Part shown: piece by piece, positions 28,599 through 38,371 of the stretch | How positions within the stretch are numbered: position 1 is the stretch's first letter | How the letters are laid out: each line of letters starts with the position of its first letter | NCBI GenBank assembly: GCA_013348725.1 | Contig: CP054689.1 | Coordinates: forward strand, 2,600,501-2,664,500 | Direction: 5' to 3' | Length of the DNA stretch: 64,000 nt | Origin: Ectothiorhodospiraceae bacterium 2226 | GTDB lineage: Bacteria > Pseudomonadota > Gammaproteobacteria > GCA-013348725 | Notes under the pieces: model-generated | The model's input: only the letters and a program-made list of their open reading frames with translations | Database searches by the model: none | What the model was told of the DNA's origin: nothing | Made by a program: the position numbers and the translations under genes

Positions 28599-28937
28599 AT
28601 GGCGATCGAGACGAATGGCATGGCCTTGGAGACCGACGATCAGGGCTATCTGGTGGATCCGGAGCTGTGGGATGTCGAGGTGGCGGAGAAGCTCGCCGAG
28701 CAGTACGGCATGGAGCTCACGGAGGACCATTGGAAAGTCTTGAAGTATGTGCGCGACCATTACAACGAGCACCACATCGCCGTCGACGCCCGGTGGGTCA
28801 TCAAATACCTGGCGGAGGATCTCGGCTACGGCAATAAGGCCAGGGCGCGCCTGTACGAGCTGTTTCCCTATGGTTACATGCAGCAGGCCTGCAAGATCGC
28901 GGGCTTGCGGCGTCCCCGGGCGTGGAGTACGGGCTGA
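28599..28937 (+). CDS. TusE/DsrC-family sulfur carrier-like protein lacking the C-terminal cysteine
   Basis: 112 residues from an ATG with an AGAAGGAG Shine-Dalgarno; an upstream in-frame ATG has none. The body is clearly DsrC/TusE (DDQGYLVDPELWD, HWKVLKYVRDHYNEH, YELFPYGYMQQACKIAG). The upstream cysteine (CysB) of the C-terminal arm is present in QACKIAG. The near-terminal cysteine (CysA), which carries sulfur in TusE and DsrC, is replaced: the protein ends RPRAWSTG, with Trp where Cys is expected. It is therefore not an orthodox TusE or DsrC and may be a regulatory or partner variant. No tusBCD or dsrAB is nearby. Confidence 0.88.
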   Translation: MAIETNGMALETDDQGYLVDPELWDVEVAEKLAEQYGMELTEDHWKVLKYVRDHYNEHHIAVDARWVIKYLAEDLGYGNKARARLYELFPYGYMQQACKIAGLRRPRAWSTG

Positions 28938-29630
28938 GGCGTAACGTTCTCGCGGCTGACTAAGGGGGTGTCGCGCCGGCGCGCATTGGGTCGCCCGCGA
29001 CCGGGCCGCCACCCTTGAGGCCTCGCCTCGGCGACATGCTTGTCGCTCTTTCGATGCAATCCGCTCCCCCCTGTATGCATGCGCGCGACGACTGAGTTCA
29101 AGCCCCCGTTCTTTCCATCCGCCGTGTTTCCGCCCGGGCGACGCTTGTTCCCGCCACCGCTCCGCTCATAGGCTTGCTCGCAATGCTGCTGCGGACGAGG
29201 CGGTGCGGTTCGACCGTTAGACCGCCTCGTTGCAGAAGGACCAGTCCACACAGTCCTGTCCGCGTGCGCCCTGCGCGCTTCGGCTTCGGCTTCGGCCGGG
29301 CCGGTCATTCCATAGGCGCGCGTCAGCTGCTTGGATAAAGTCCTCGATGCTCGGGAATGGGGAGTCGCCCCGAATTTCTCCTTGCTGTTGCACACCCACG
29401 GCGCGGGCATAGTTGCTTCTTCGCCGCGAAGCCGGGCGCCGGCGTATCGGACGGGGCATTCCAACGGCTGCCTGAATCACACGAATCTCCGAGAGCGTCA
29501 CGTCCTCTGCGTGTAGGGTTAGTGGAGATGGGGCTCGTCTGCTGCTGCAGGTTTGATCCGCCCAAGGAATGGATTGGATGACGAAGATAGCGAATGCCTA
29601 TGCGGGCGTGTCCGCGGGTAGCGCAGGGTG
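28938..29630. other. Gene-free stretch
   Basis: About 690 bp between the DsrC-like gene and the EEP phosphodiesterase. Several short open frames exist on both strands, but none has a convincing ribosome site or family motif. Base composition is a little less GC-rich than the neighbours around 29330-29580. It may hold a decayed gene, but I cannot name one. Confidence 0.5.
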
Positions 29631-30695
29631 ATGAAGAGCGCCGTAGCGGGACTGGTTGCGCTCCTGCTCATCATCAGCCTGCTGCCCATGATGCGGCGCG
29701 AGGCGTGGTGGATCCGCGTGTTCGACTTCCCCCGCCTGCAAATACTGGCCCTGAGTCTGGTGGCGGGGGCCCTCGCGATTGCGTACTGGGGGCTCGGGAC
29801 CTGGTCGGGGGCGGCGGTGGTCGGCGCGGCCTTCCTGCCGGTGCTGATCCAGGCCACGAGCATCCGCCCGTACACGGGGTTTGCCCGCCAAGAGGTGCTT
29901 GCAGCCACCGAGCCGGAGCCTGCCTCGACCGTCTCGCTGCTGGTCGCCAACGTCCTCATGCGCAACCGCCGCGCGGATCGGCTGCTCAGTCTGATCGCCG
30001 AGTACCAGCCCGACGTCGTGCTGCTGCTCGAGCCGGACGGCTGGTGGGCGGCGCGCATGCATGTACTGGAGGAGGAGGGGTACGCGCATGTGTTGAAGGA
30101 GCCGCTCGACAACCGCTATGGGATGCTGCTCTATTCGCGTCTGCCGCTGTTGGAGTCGCGGATCGTGCATCTCTTGCGCGAGGAGATACCGAGCATGCAC
30201 GCGCGGGTGCGCTTGCGCGGGGGCGATGAGGTGTGGCTGCACGCTCTGCATCCTGAGCCGCCGTCCCCCACCGAGGCCGACACCTCGGTGCCGCGTGACG
30301 TCGAACTGCTGCTCGTGGGGCGCGAGGTCAAGGGGCGCGACGCGCCCACCATCGTCGCCGGCGACCTCAACGATGTGGCCTGGTCCTATACGACGACGCT
30401 GTTTCAACGCGTCAGCGGCCTGCTCGATCCGCGCAAGGGCCGTGGCATGTTCAATACCTTCAATGCCAAGATCCCGTTGGTGCGCTGGCCGCTGGACCAT
30501 GTGTTTCATTCGGATCATTTCGCGTTGGTCGATCTCCAGCGCCTGCCGGCCTTCGGCTCGGACCACTTCCCGGTCTACGTGCGCCTCGCGCTGCGGCCGG
30601 CCGTTGCCGCCGTGCAGCAGGAGCCCCGCGCGAATCAGGCGGACCGGGCGGCGGCGCGCGCCAAGCTAGCACAGGCCGCGCGCGAGGAGCGGTGA
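29631..30695 (+). CDS. Endonuclease/exonuclease/phosphatase (EEP) family membrane protein
   Basis: 354 residues from ATG 29631 (a GTG just before it is also possible). Two or three N-terminal hydrophobic helices (residues about 4-22, 38-58, 63-80) anchor a C-terminal EEP domain. Catalytic motifs seen: Asn in VANVLMRN near 108, Glu in LLLEPDGWW near 135, Asp/Asn in VAGDLNDVAWS near 245, and Asp-His in GSDHFPVYVRLA near 307. The family hydrolyses phosphodiester or phosphomonoester bonds; the substrate is unknown. The C-terminal 30 residues are Ala/Arg-rich. It appears to be a single gene. Confidence 0.88.
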   Translation: MKSAVAGLVALLLIISLLPMMRREAWWIRVFDFPRLQILALSLVAGALAIAYWGLGTWSGAAVVGAAFLPVLIQATSIRPYTGFARQEVLAATEPEPASTVSLLVANVLMRNRRADRLLSLIAEYQPDVVLLLEPDGWWAARMHVLEEEGYAHVLKEPLDNRYGMLLYSRLPLLESRIVHLLREEIPSMHARVRLRGGDEVWLHALHPEPPSPTEADTSVPRDVELLLVGREVKGRDAPTIVAGDLNDVAWSYTTTLFQRVSGLLDPRKGRGMFNTFNAKIPLVRWPLDHVFHSDHFALVDLQRLPAFGSDHFPVYVRLALRPAVAAVQQEPRANQADRAAARAKLAQAAREER

Positions 30696-30812
30696 GTGCG
30701 GGCGCCCGCGGGGCCTCGGGGCGGCGGGCGGTTCGGCGTTTGCGACGGAGACAAGCTACGCTAATTGCTCTCACACAAGGCGCGGTGGTCGACCAGTCGC
30801 TCTGGGGATGTG

Positions 30813-31487
30813 GTGATCGGGCAAGGGTGTCGTTGCAGCGTTGGCACATGGTTCGTGTGCGGGGCGGCGTGCTTGGCCGCCGCAGCCATCGCATGGACGG
30901 ATGAAGCCCACGCTTCATCGTCGGGTGCCGATACCTATCTCGCCCTGTCGGTCTCCGGCGTGTTCCCGTCGCGCCTGCAGACCACCTCGCCGGACCTGTC
31001 GCCCGCGCGGATCGGGATCGACCGCGGCGCGGATCTCGCCGCCGCAATCGGCCATCGCTACCGCGATGTGCGTTTCGAGGCCGAAGCCCTCTACGGACGC
31101 TATGACGCGGACGACATCCGCTTCGCCGAGGGCGGCGGGTCGCTGTCGGGCGATTTCGAACTGCGCGGCGCCACCCTGAATCTTTACTACGACGTGCCGG
31201 CACGCGCCCGCACGCGACCCTACCTCGGCGCCGGCATCGGCCTCGCCCACTTCCGGGCGCGCGACGTCGCCTTGTCCGGTTTCCCGCCGACCACCGGCCG
31301 CAGCACGGTGCCGGTATACAAGCTCATGGCTGGTGTGTCCTATGCGGCGACGGACGCTACGCGCGTGCTGGTCGGCTACCGCTACCTCCGCGTCGGCAGT
31401 CAGGACTACGAGACAGGGGGCGTCGCGCTGCGTGGCCATGCACTGGACCTGCATGCGGTGCAGGTCGGCGTGCAGGTCCTGTTCTGA
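30813..31487 (+). CDS. Outer-membrane beta-barrel (porin-like) protein
   Basis: About 224 residues from GTG 30813, which has a GGGGA upstream; the frame is open from a TTG at 30765. A signal peptide ends EAHA near residue 36. The mature part has alternating amphipathic strands (TYLALSVSGVFPSR, YLGAGIGLAHFRARD, VLVGYRYLRVG) and ends in VQVLF with terminal Phe, the signal read by the BAM complex. The size suggests an 8-stranded OprF/P44-like barrel. The start site is uncertain. Confidence 0.78.
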   Translation: MIGQGCRCSVGTWFVCGAACLAAAAIAWTDEAHASSSGADTYLALSVSGVFPSRLQTTSPDLSPARIGIDRGADLAAAIGHRYRDVRFEAEALYGRYDADDIRFAEGGGSLSGDFELRGATLNLYYDVPARARTRPYLGAGIGLAHFRARDVALSGFPPTTGRSTVPVYKLMAGVSYAATDATRVLVGYRYLRVGSQDYETGGVALRGHALDLHAVQVGVQVLF

Positions 31488-31575
31488 GGCGGGCGGCGCC
31501 TGAGGGGGCCCGGCTTCGGCGACTCAAGGGGTGTTCGTATCGGCCCTTGCCTCGCGCCCGCACCGACGCAGCCAC

Positions 31576-32337
31576 TCAGGGCGCGTAGATCATTTTGTGC
31601 GTCATCCCGCCGTCGACCACGATGTTCTCACCGGTGATGAAGCCGGCCGCGTCGGAGAGCAGGAACGCACACAACTCGGCGACATCCGCCGGTCGCCCCA
31701 CACGGCCCGCCGGGTGTTGGGCGTGATCTTCGGGGCGCAGGTCGGGGGCTTTGCGTCGTGAGGGTTTCTGGTAATCCTCGACTGCGATCCAGCCGGGACT
31801 GATGGCGTTGACGCGCACCTTGCCGGACAGACTGACGGCCAGTGCGTGGGTCAGGGCGAGCAGGCCGCCCTTGCTCGCCGCGTAAGCCTCGCAGTCGGGC
31901 TCGGACTGCAGCGCACGGGTGGAGGCGATGTTGACGATGGCGCCGCGGCGCGCGGCAAGCTCGTCGACGGTATGTTTGGCGAGCAGAAACGCGCCGGTGA
32001 GGTTGACGCCTATCCAGCGCTGCCAGCGCTCCAGCGTGAGGGCGCCCACCGGTCCGCTGTAGGGATCGGCGATGCCCGCGTTGTTGACCACCCCGTCGAT
32101 GCGCCGGAAGTGGGCGAGGGTGCGCGCGACGGCGCCCGCCACCGCCTCCTCGTCGGCGACGTCCGCCGTGAGCGGCAGCAGGTGGCGGCTGTGCTCTTCC
32201 CGCGATAAGGCATCCAGGGCTTCCGCATCCACATCCATTGCGGCCACCCGCCAGCCGCGCGCCAGCAGGGTGCGTACGACGCCCAAGCCGATGCCTTGCG
32301 CGCCGCCGGTAACCACGGCCACGGTTCCATTCGTCAT
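31576..32337 (-). CDS. SDR-family oxidoreductase
   Basis: 253 residues from ATG 32337 with a GAGGTG Shine-Dalgarno. Classical SDR motifs: TGGAQGIG near residue 11 for cofactor binding, NNAGIAD near 84, Ser in NIASTRA near 135, and the YAASK catalytic pair near 150-154. Asp in AAMDVD after the second strand suggests NAD(H) over NADP(H). The substrate is unknown. It converges with the porin-like gene. The 437 bp between its start and the TPR operon contain no gene I can support. Confidence 0.92.
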   Translation of the reverse strand: MTNGTVAVVTGGAQGIGLGVVRTLLARGWRVAAMDVDAEALDALSREEHSRHLLPLTADVADEEAVAGAVARTLAHFRRIDGVVNNAGIADPYSGPVGALTLERWQRWIGVNLTGAFLLAKHTVDELAARRGAIVNIASTRALQSEPDCEAYAASKGGLLALTHALAVSLSGKVRVNAISPGWIAVEDYQKPSRRKAPDLRPEDHAQHPAGRVGRPADVAELCAFLLSDAAGFITGENIVVDGGMTHKMIYAP

Positions 32338-32774
32338 CGCCACACCTCGTCGCATGCTGCGCGCGCAGGGCGCGCCAAAGCGGGGAGCCCTCGGCTCCGT
32401 TTCGCAGAGTCTAGTGGAGGATGCAGGAGAGGCGGCTCGAGACTTCCCTCTGGAGTGGGCAGTTCGCGACCTTCGGCGCCCTGCGCGTCGGCGCATCTAG
32501 ACAAAAAACGCCTGTACGGCGTCAGGAAGGCGACGAGCGAGGCCCGCGAGGACGGCTTCATCGGGTTGCGCGGCGCGGAAAGGCGGAACAGCGACGCACA
32601 CGTGCGAGAAATGGCTGATGACAAGCGCGAGATTTTGACGCGCAGCCAAAGTTCCGGCACTCGTCGGTGAGGCGCGTCCCAACTTTCGAAAATGTGGCTC
32701 AGTCGAGGAACTTCCCGGAACGAGATGGATACATTGGCGCCCAGCAGAAGAATAACTACAGGACGAGAACTGCT

Positions 32775-33305
32775 ATGCGGAACTTCTGTCGGGGCGCCAT
32801 CGCTGCCCTCCTCATCGCGTGTCTGCCCGGTGTCGTATCGGCCGACGAAGTGTCACGGCAACAGATCGAGGGGCTCGACGAGCAGGTGCAGGAGATCAAA
32901 TCCGAAGCCCTGGGTATCGCGGCGGCTCTGAGCCGACTCGAGGAAAAGTTGTTGTATCCGTCGGATACCCAGCTTTCCCTGTTCGTCTCGCTCGCCAAGG
33001 GCGATAACTTCCGACTGGATGCGGTCGAGGTACGGGTGGACGGCAAGGTGGTGGCCAATCACCTGTACACCTACAAGGAGTTGGAGGCCCTACGTGAGGG
33101 CGGCGTGCAGCGCCTGCACACCGGTAACGTGCGCATTGGGCAGCACGACTTGCAGATCACGATGATCGGCAAGTCGCCGGGCGGTAGCGACTATCGACAC
33201 TCGGCAGAGTTCAAGATCAACAAGGACGTGGGGCCCAAGCTCGTCGAGTTCATTCTGGCGGGGCCAGGGGTGAACACCCAGAGCATTCGCAAGAAAGGCT
33301 GGTAG
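32775..33305 (+). CDS. Exported protein, first gene of the trans-envelope operon
   Basis: 176 residues from ATG 32775. A signal peptide ends VVSA near residue 23. A short coiled coil follows (QQIEGLDEQVQEIKSEALG), then a beta-rich domain (LSLFVSLAKGDNFRLDAVEVRVDG, split here as LSLFVSLAKGDNF and RLDAVEVRVDG). I know no named family. It ends 3 bp before the next gene's ATG, so it belongs to the operon of TPR proteins and ExbB/ExbD channel subunits. It is probably a periplasmic component of that machine. Confidence 0.82.
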   Translation: MRNFCRGAIAALLIACLPGVVSADEVSRQQIEGLDEQVQEIKSEALGIAAALSRLEEKLLYPSDTQLSLFVSLAKGDNFRLDAVEVRVDGKVVANHLYTYKELEALREGGVQRLHTGNVRIGQHDLQITMIGKSPGGSDYRHSAEFKINKDVGPKLVEFILAGPGVNTQSIRKKGW

Positions 33306-33308
33306 TTC

Positions 33309-35258
33309 ATGCTCCGCCCACTCCTGTGGCTGGTCGGCGCCGGGTTTGCGAGCGCCTCGCTCGCCGCCGATGCCCCGTTCGGCGAGCTGCGGGATCTCTA
33401 CTTCGGCGAGGCCTTGTACTACGCCCAGCAGGGCGACTACTTCGATGCCATCGCGCGGCTCGACGCCGAACTCGGGCAGCACTACGGCGTGGACGAGCCC
33501 GAACTCGACAGCTTCCACGCGCATGTCGGCCACGCCGAATTCTCGGTGGGCGATTTCGAGCTTTCCTACCGCATGCACCATCGCGCCGGGCGCGCCATCG
33601 AGGCGGTGCTCGAGGCCAATGTGCCCGACGAGGTGCGCAACGAGGCCGCCTACCGCCTCGCGCGTATCCATTTCCAGAAGGCCCAGCCGGTCAACGCACT
33701 GCACGCGCTGTCGCGCATCCAAGGTCAGGTGCCGGAGCGGATCCGCGATGACCTGGCCTTTCTTCGCGCCCAGGTACATATGGCTACCGGGCGCTTCGGT
33801 GCGGCGGCGGGGATTCTGGAGTCCCTGCAGGAGTCCCCGGGCTACACCGGGTTTGCCGGCTACAACCACGGCGTCGCGCTGCTGCGCGATGGTAAGGAGA
33901 GCGCCGGCTTTCGGGCGCTAGACCGGGCAGGCCAAGTGCGCGGCGCCCGCGCGGAGACCTTGGCCATCCGGGACAAGGCCAATCTGGTGCTCGGCAGTCG
34001 GCTGCTCGATGCCGACCAGCCCGAGGAAGCGAAACAGTACTTCGACCGCGTGCGCATGAGCGGTCCGTTTTCGAACAAGGCCCTGCTCGGTTCCGGCTGG
34101 GCGGATGCGGCGGGCGAGCGTTTCGAGCGCGCGCTGGTGCCCTGGACCATCCTCGCGCAGCGCAACGTCACCGACGAGCATGTGCAGGAAGCCTTGCTTG
34201 CCGTGCCGTACGCGTACGGTCGCTTGGGCGTTTACGGCAACGCCGCGCTCGGCTACGGTCGCGCGCTGGATGCGTTCGGCACGGAGCTCGACAAGCTGGA
34301 GCGTTCCATCACGAGCATTCGGGAAGGAAAGTTCCTGGAAGCCATGGTGCGCGAGGAGATCAAGCAGGACAGCAACTGGATGCTTAAATTGCGCAGCCTG
34401 CCGGAGACGCCCGAGACGTATTACTTGATGGAGCTGATGGCCTCGCACGATTTCCAGTCCTCGCTAAAGAACTACCTGGATCTCGACGCGCTGGCCAAGC
34501 GGATCGCGGTGTGGGCACAGAGTTTGGACGCGTATGAAGACCTTATCGATGCGCGGCGGCGCTATTACGAGCCCGTGCTGCCCGCGATCGATTACGACTT
34601 TCGGCGGCTCGATTCGCGCATGCGCCTGCGTATGGAACAGCGCGATCGACTCGAGTCACGCCTGCAGGCGATGTTGATCGCGCCGCGGCCCGAGCTGCTC
34701 GCCACGGCCGCCGAGCGGGTGATCGGCGAGGAGTTGCACGCGCTCGAACAACGCGCCCTACGCGCGGGTGGCGATCCGGCGACGCTGCACCGAATCCGTC
34801 GCCTGAAGGGCGTCATGCACTGGCGTATCCACACCGAGTACGACCAGCGCCTGACGGAGGCTCACACCAACCTGCGCGCGCTCGACGGCGTGGTGGCCGA
34901 CCTTAAACGCCAGTACACCTCGTTCGTGCGTACGCGTCAGGCCGCCACGCAGAGCTATCAAGGCTACGAAGGCACCATCAGCCAGTTGCGCATGCGGGTG
35001 CGTGAGGCCGACGCACGCGTGCAGGTGCTGATCGCGCGTCAGGGCCACATGCTGGAAGCGATGGCCATACACGAACTCGAACGCCGCCGTGCGCGTCTCG
35101 AAGAGTTCCAGGTGAATGCGCGCTTCGCCATGGCCGACAGCTACGACCGGGCCATCCGCGTGGAGGCCGAGCGGGCGGTGGAGGCGCACGGGGTGAGTGC
35201 GCAGCCGGCGGAGCCTGCCGATGAGTCGGCGCCCACTCCCGCCGAGGCGGCGCACTGA
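33309..35258 (+). CDS. Exported TPR and coiled-coil protein
   Basis: 649 residues. A signal peptide ends SLAA near residue 20. The N-terminal half is TPR-like (FGEALYYAQQGDYFDAIARL, AAYRLARIHFQKAQPVNALH). The part from about residue 430 is a long heptad-rich coiled coil containing RRRLDSRMRL-type charge patterns and RMRVREADARVQVLIARQ. The last 30 residues are Ala/Glu/Pro-rich. It starts 3 bp after the previous stop and its own stop overlaps the next start (ATGA). It is predicted to be periplasmic and, by context, to be a scaffold of the machine. Confidence 0.85.
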   Translation: MLRPLLWLVGAGFASASLAADAPFGELRDLYFGEALYYAQQGDYFDAIARLDAELGQHYGVDEPELDSFHAHVGHAEFSVGDFELSYRMHHRAGRAIEAVLEANVPDEVRNEAAYRLARIHFQKAQPVNALHALSRIQGQVPERIRDDLAFLRAQVHMATGRFGAAAGILESLQESPGYTGFAGYNHGVALLRDGKESAGFRALDRAGQVRGARAETLAIRDKANLVLGSRLLDADQPEEAKQYFDRVRMSGPFSNKALLGSGWADAAGERFERALVPWTILAQRNVTDEHVQEALLAVPYAYGRLGVYGNAALGYGRALDAFGTELDKLERSITSIREGKFLEAMVREEIKQDSNWMLKLRSLPETPETYYLMELMASHDFQSSLKNYLDLDALAKRIAVWAQSLDAYEDLIDARRRYYEPVLPAIDYDFRRLDSRMRLRMEQRDRLESRLQAMLIAPRPELLATAAERVIGEELHALEQRALRAGGDPATLHRIRRLKGVMHWRIHTEYDQRLTEAHTNLRALDGVVADLKRQYTSFVRTRQAATQSYQGYEGTISQLRMRVREADARVQVLIARQGHMLEAMAIHELERRRARLEEFQVNARFAMADSYDRAIRVEAERAVEAHGVSAQPAEPADESAPTPAEAAH

Positions 35259-38200
35259 TGAAGCGGCTCCGCCTCCTCATCCTGCTCACGCCGGCGCTGG
35301 CCTCCTGCGCGGTGTCCAGTGGCGGCGATACGCTTGCGCAACTGCGCGACGTGAAGTTCGAGATCAAGGAAGAGGCGATCGAGGGCGGGCTGGAAAGGGC
35401 GATGGCCAGCTACCAGCGCTTTCTGGAGGAGACGCCCGAGTCGGCGATGACGCCGGAGGCCATCCGCCGGCTCGCCGACCTGAAGATCGAGGCAGAGTAC
35501 GGTTTCGCGCACGCCGGGGGTGCGGGTACCGGCGCAGGTACGGGGGCGAGTGCGGCGGCGCGCGCCGCCGCGCCGGCGCCGGAGCGGGCGGCGCGCGTCG
35601 GGCCGGCGCCGGAGCGCGCATCGCCCAGTGGTGTCGCGGCGGCGATGACCGAGAGCGAGCAGGCGTTCGAGGACCGCGCGACCGCCTCCGATCTCATTGC
35701 GACCACCGGACCGGAAGGCGACGCACCGCTGCCCGAAGGCCTCGATGGGGACCTGGAGAACGCCGCCGCGCGCGACGCGATCGCGCTCTACCAGGACCTG
35801 CTGGACAAGTATCCCCTGTACGAGCGCAACGACCAGGTGCTGTATCAAATGTCGCGCGCCCACGCCGAGATCGGCGAGGTCGAGACGGCCATGGACATCA
35901 TGACGCGCATCGTCGAGGAGTACCCGCGTTCGCGCTATCTGGATGAGGTGCAGTTCCGGCGCGGTGAGTACTTCTACACGCGTAACCGGTACCTGGACGC
36001 CGAGGATGCGTATCAGTCGGTCGTGCGCCAGGGCGTGAGTTCGGCCTATTACGAGATGGCGCTCTACAAGCTCGGGTGGGTGTTCTACAAGCAGGACCTC
36101 TACGAGGATGCCCTGCACCGCTTCGTCGGCGTGCTCGATTACAAAGTCTCGGTCGGCTACGACTTCGAACAGACCGAGAACACGACCGAGAAGACGCGCG
36201 TCGACGACACCTACCGGGTGATCAGTCTCAGCTTCTCGAACATCGGCGGCCCGGAGGCGGTACGCGACTACTTCAAGCGTCACGGCGCGCGCTCCTATGA
36301 GGACGGGGTCTATAGCAGTCTCGGCGAGTATTACCTCTCGAAGCGCCGCTTCAGCGATGCCGCCGGTGCGTACAAGACCTTCGTCGGGCTCTACCCGCTG
36401 CACCGCAAGTCGCCGCACTTCCACATGCGCGTGGTGGAGATCTACGAGCACGGCAACTTCCCGCGCCTCGTGCTGGCGGAGAAGAAGGAGTTCGCGCAGG
36501 TCTATGGCGTGCGCGCGAACTACTGGCGCCACTTCGACCTCGCCGCTCGCCCGGAAGTCGTCGCGTACCTGAAGGGCAACCTCAAGGACTTGGCCAACCA
36601 CTACCACGCGTTGTACCAGGATGAGCGTTTCGCGGACGACCAGCCCGAGAACTACGCCGAGGCTTTGCTGTGGTACCGCGAGTTCCTGGGCTCCTTCCCC
36701 GAGGGGGACGAGGCGCCGGCGATCAACTACCAGCTGGCCGAACTGCAACTGGAGCATGGCGCCTTCGGCGAGGCGGCGCGGGAGTTCGAGCGCACCGCGT
36801 ATGACTATCCGCTCCACGCGCAGGCGCCGGCGGCCGGCTATGCGGCGGTGTATGCCTATCAGCAGCAGGTTGAGGTGGTTCCTCCGGCGCGCCTCGGTTT
36901 GGCCAAGCGCGAATTGATCCGCAGCTCGCTGAAGTTCGTGGACACCTTCCCGCGTCACGAGCAGGCGCCGACCGTCCTCGGGGCGGCCGCGGACGATTTA
37001 TACGAATTGAAGGACTTCGAGGGCGCGGCTAACGCGGGGCGCAAGTTGATCGCGAGCTATCCCAGCACCACGCCGGCCCTGCTGCGCTCGGCCTGGATCG
37101 TGGTGGCGCACGCCTCCTTCGACATGGGCGCCTATGAGGATGCCGAGCAGGCCTATGCGCAGGTATTGCGCCGCACCGATCTCGCCGACGATTCGCGGCC
37201 CGGCTTCATCGACAACCTGGCGGCCTCGATCTACAAGCAGGGCGAGCAGGCCAACGTGCTCGGGGACTACCGTACGGCCGCCAACCATTTCCTGCGCATC
37301 GGCCGCGCGGCGCCCACGTCCAAGTTCCGCGCCGGCGCCGAGTACGACGCCTCGGTGGCGCTGATCAGACTGGAGGATTGGAGCGCGGCCGCCAGCGTGC
37401 TGGTGGACTTCCGCGAGCGCTACCCGGGTCACGAGCTGCAGCCCGACGTGACCAACAAACTGGCGCATGTGTACCGCGAGGCGGGACAACTCGCGTCCGC
37501 CGCCGCCGAGTACGAGCGCGTGGAGCGCGAAACGGACGACGACGAGATCCGTCGCGGCGCCTTGCTGGTCGCGGCTGACCTGTACGAGGAGGCGGGCGAC
37601 GACCGCAGTGCGCTGCGGGTCTACCGGCGGTACGTGGACTTCTTCCCGCGGCCGCTGGAGCTCGCGCTGGAGACCCGCTTCAAGATCGCCACGCTCCACA
37701 AGGACAACAACGAGCAGGCGCCCTACCTGGAGCAGTTGCGCGCCATCGTGACCGCGGACGCCGGGGCGGGCGCCGAGCGCACCGACCGCACGCGTTACCT
37801 CGGCGCCACGTCGGCGCTGGTGTTGGCCGAGCCGTTGTATGAGCGCTTCGCGGCCATTCGTCTCGTGCATCCGTTCGAGAAGCACCTGCAGGACAAGCAG
37901 CAGGCCATGCGCGCCGCGCTGAACGGTTTTGCAGATCTCACGCATTACGAAGTCGGCGAGGTGACTGCGGCGGCGACCTTCTATATGGCCGAGGTCTACT
38001 ACGGCTTCGCGCGCGCGCTGATCGATTCGGAGCGCCCCGCCAACCTCAGCGCACTGGAACTCGAGGAGTTCGAGTTGGCGATCGAGGAACAGGCCTTCCC
38101 GTTCGAGGACAAGGCCATCGAGGTGCACGAAAAGAATCTGGAGCTGATGGGCATCGGGATCTACAACGCGTGGATCGATCGCAGCCTGGGCAAGCTCGCG

Positions 38201-38371
38201 GTACTGGTGCCGGTGCGCTACGCGAAACCCGAAGAGAGCAGCGGGTTCGTGGCGAGCTTGGGGCCGTTCCGTTATGGCGCCGATGTCGAGGAGGACGCGG
38301 CGGAAGCGGTGGAGGCCGAGGACGGCGCCTCGCATGCCGAGGCGGATGGGCAAGGGAGGGGCGCGAGCTGA
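35258..38371 (+). CDS. Large TPR lipoprotein
   Basis: 1037 residues. Lipoprotein signal with lipobox LASC, Cys17. A Gly/Ala/Pro-rich linker runs near residues 85-130, then many TPR units across the protein (for example IALYQDLLDKYPLYERNDQV, AEDAYQSVVRQGVSSAYYEM, ADLYEEAGDDRSALRVYRRY). Asp is not at the +2 position, so outer-membrane sorting is expected. It overlaps both neighbours by four or one bases (ATGA). Large TPR proteins of this sort appear in Glt-type machinery of Myxococcus; homology to a particular Glt protein is not claimed. Confidence 0.88.
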   Translation: MKRLRLLILLTPALASCAVSSGGDTLAQLRDVKFEIKEEAIEGGLERAMASYQRFLEETPESAMTPEAIRRLADLKIEAEYGFAHAGGAGTGAGTGASAAARAAAPAPERAARVGPAPERASPSGVAAAMTESEQAFEDRATASDLIATTGPEGDAPLPEGLDGDLENAAARDAIALYQDLLDKYPLYERNDQVLYQMSRAHAEIGEVETAMDIMTRIVEEYPRSRYLDEVQFRRGEYFYTRNRYLDAEDAYQSVVRQGVSSAYYEMALYKLGWVFYKQDLYEDALHRFVGVLDYKVSVGYDFEQTENTTEKTRVDDTYRVISLSFSNIGGPEAVRDYFKRHGARSYEDGVYSSLGEYYLSKRRFSDAAGAYKTFVGLYPLHRKSPHFHMRVVEIYEHGNFPRLVLAEKKEFAQVYGVRANYWRHFDLAARPEVVAYLKGNLKDLANHYHALYQDERFADDQPENYAEALLWYREFLGSFPEGDEAPAINYQLAELQLEHGAFGEAAREFERTAYDYPLHAQAPAAGYAAVYAYQQQVEVVPPARLGLAKRELIRSSLKFVDTFPRHEQAPTVLGAAADDLYELKDFEGAANAGRKLIASYPSTTPALLRSAWIVVAHASFDMGAYEDAEQAYAQVLRRTDLADDSRPGFIDNLAASIYKQGEQANVLGDYRTAANHFLRIGRAAPTSKFRAGAEYDASVALIRLEDWSAAASVLVDFRERYPGHELQPDVTNKLAHVYREAGQLASAAAEYERVERETDDDEIRRGALLVAADLYEEAGDDRSALRVYRRYVDFFPRPLELALETRFKIATLHKDNNEQAPYLEQLRAIVTADAGAGAERTDRTRYLGATSALVLAEPLYERFAAIRLVHPFEKHLQDKQQAMRAALNGFADLTHYEVGEVTAAATFYMAEVYYGFARALIDSERPANLSALELEEFELAIEEQAFPFEDKAIEVHEKNLELMGIGIYNAWIDRSLGKLAVLVPVRYAKPEESSGFVASLGPFRYGADVEEDAAEAVEAEDGASHAEADGQGRGAS

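Noticed and set aside
28938-29630. Decayed transposase or other gene
   Set aside because: Some codon-like character on the minus strand, but no motif that would identify a family.
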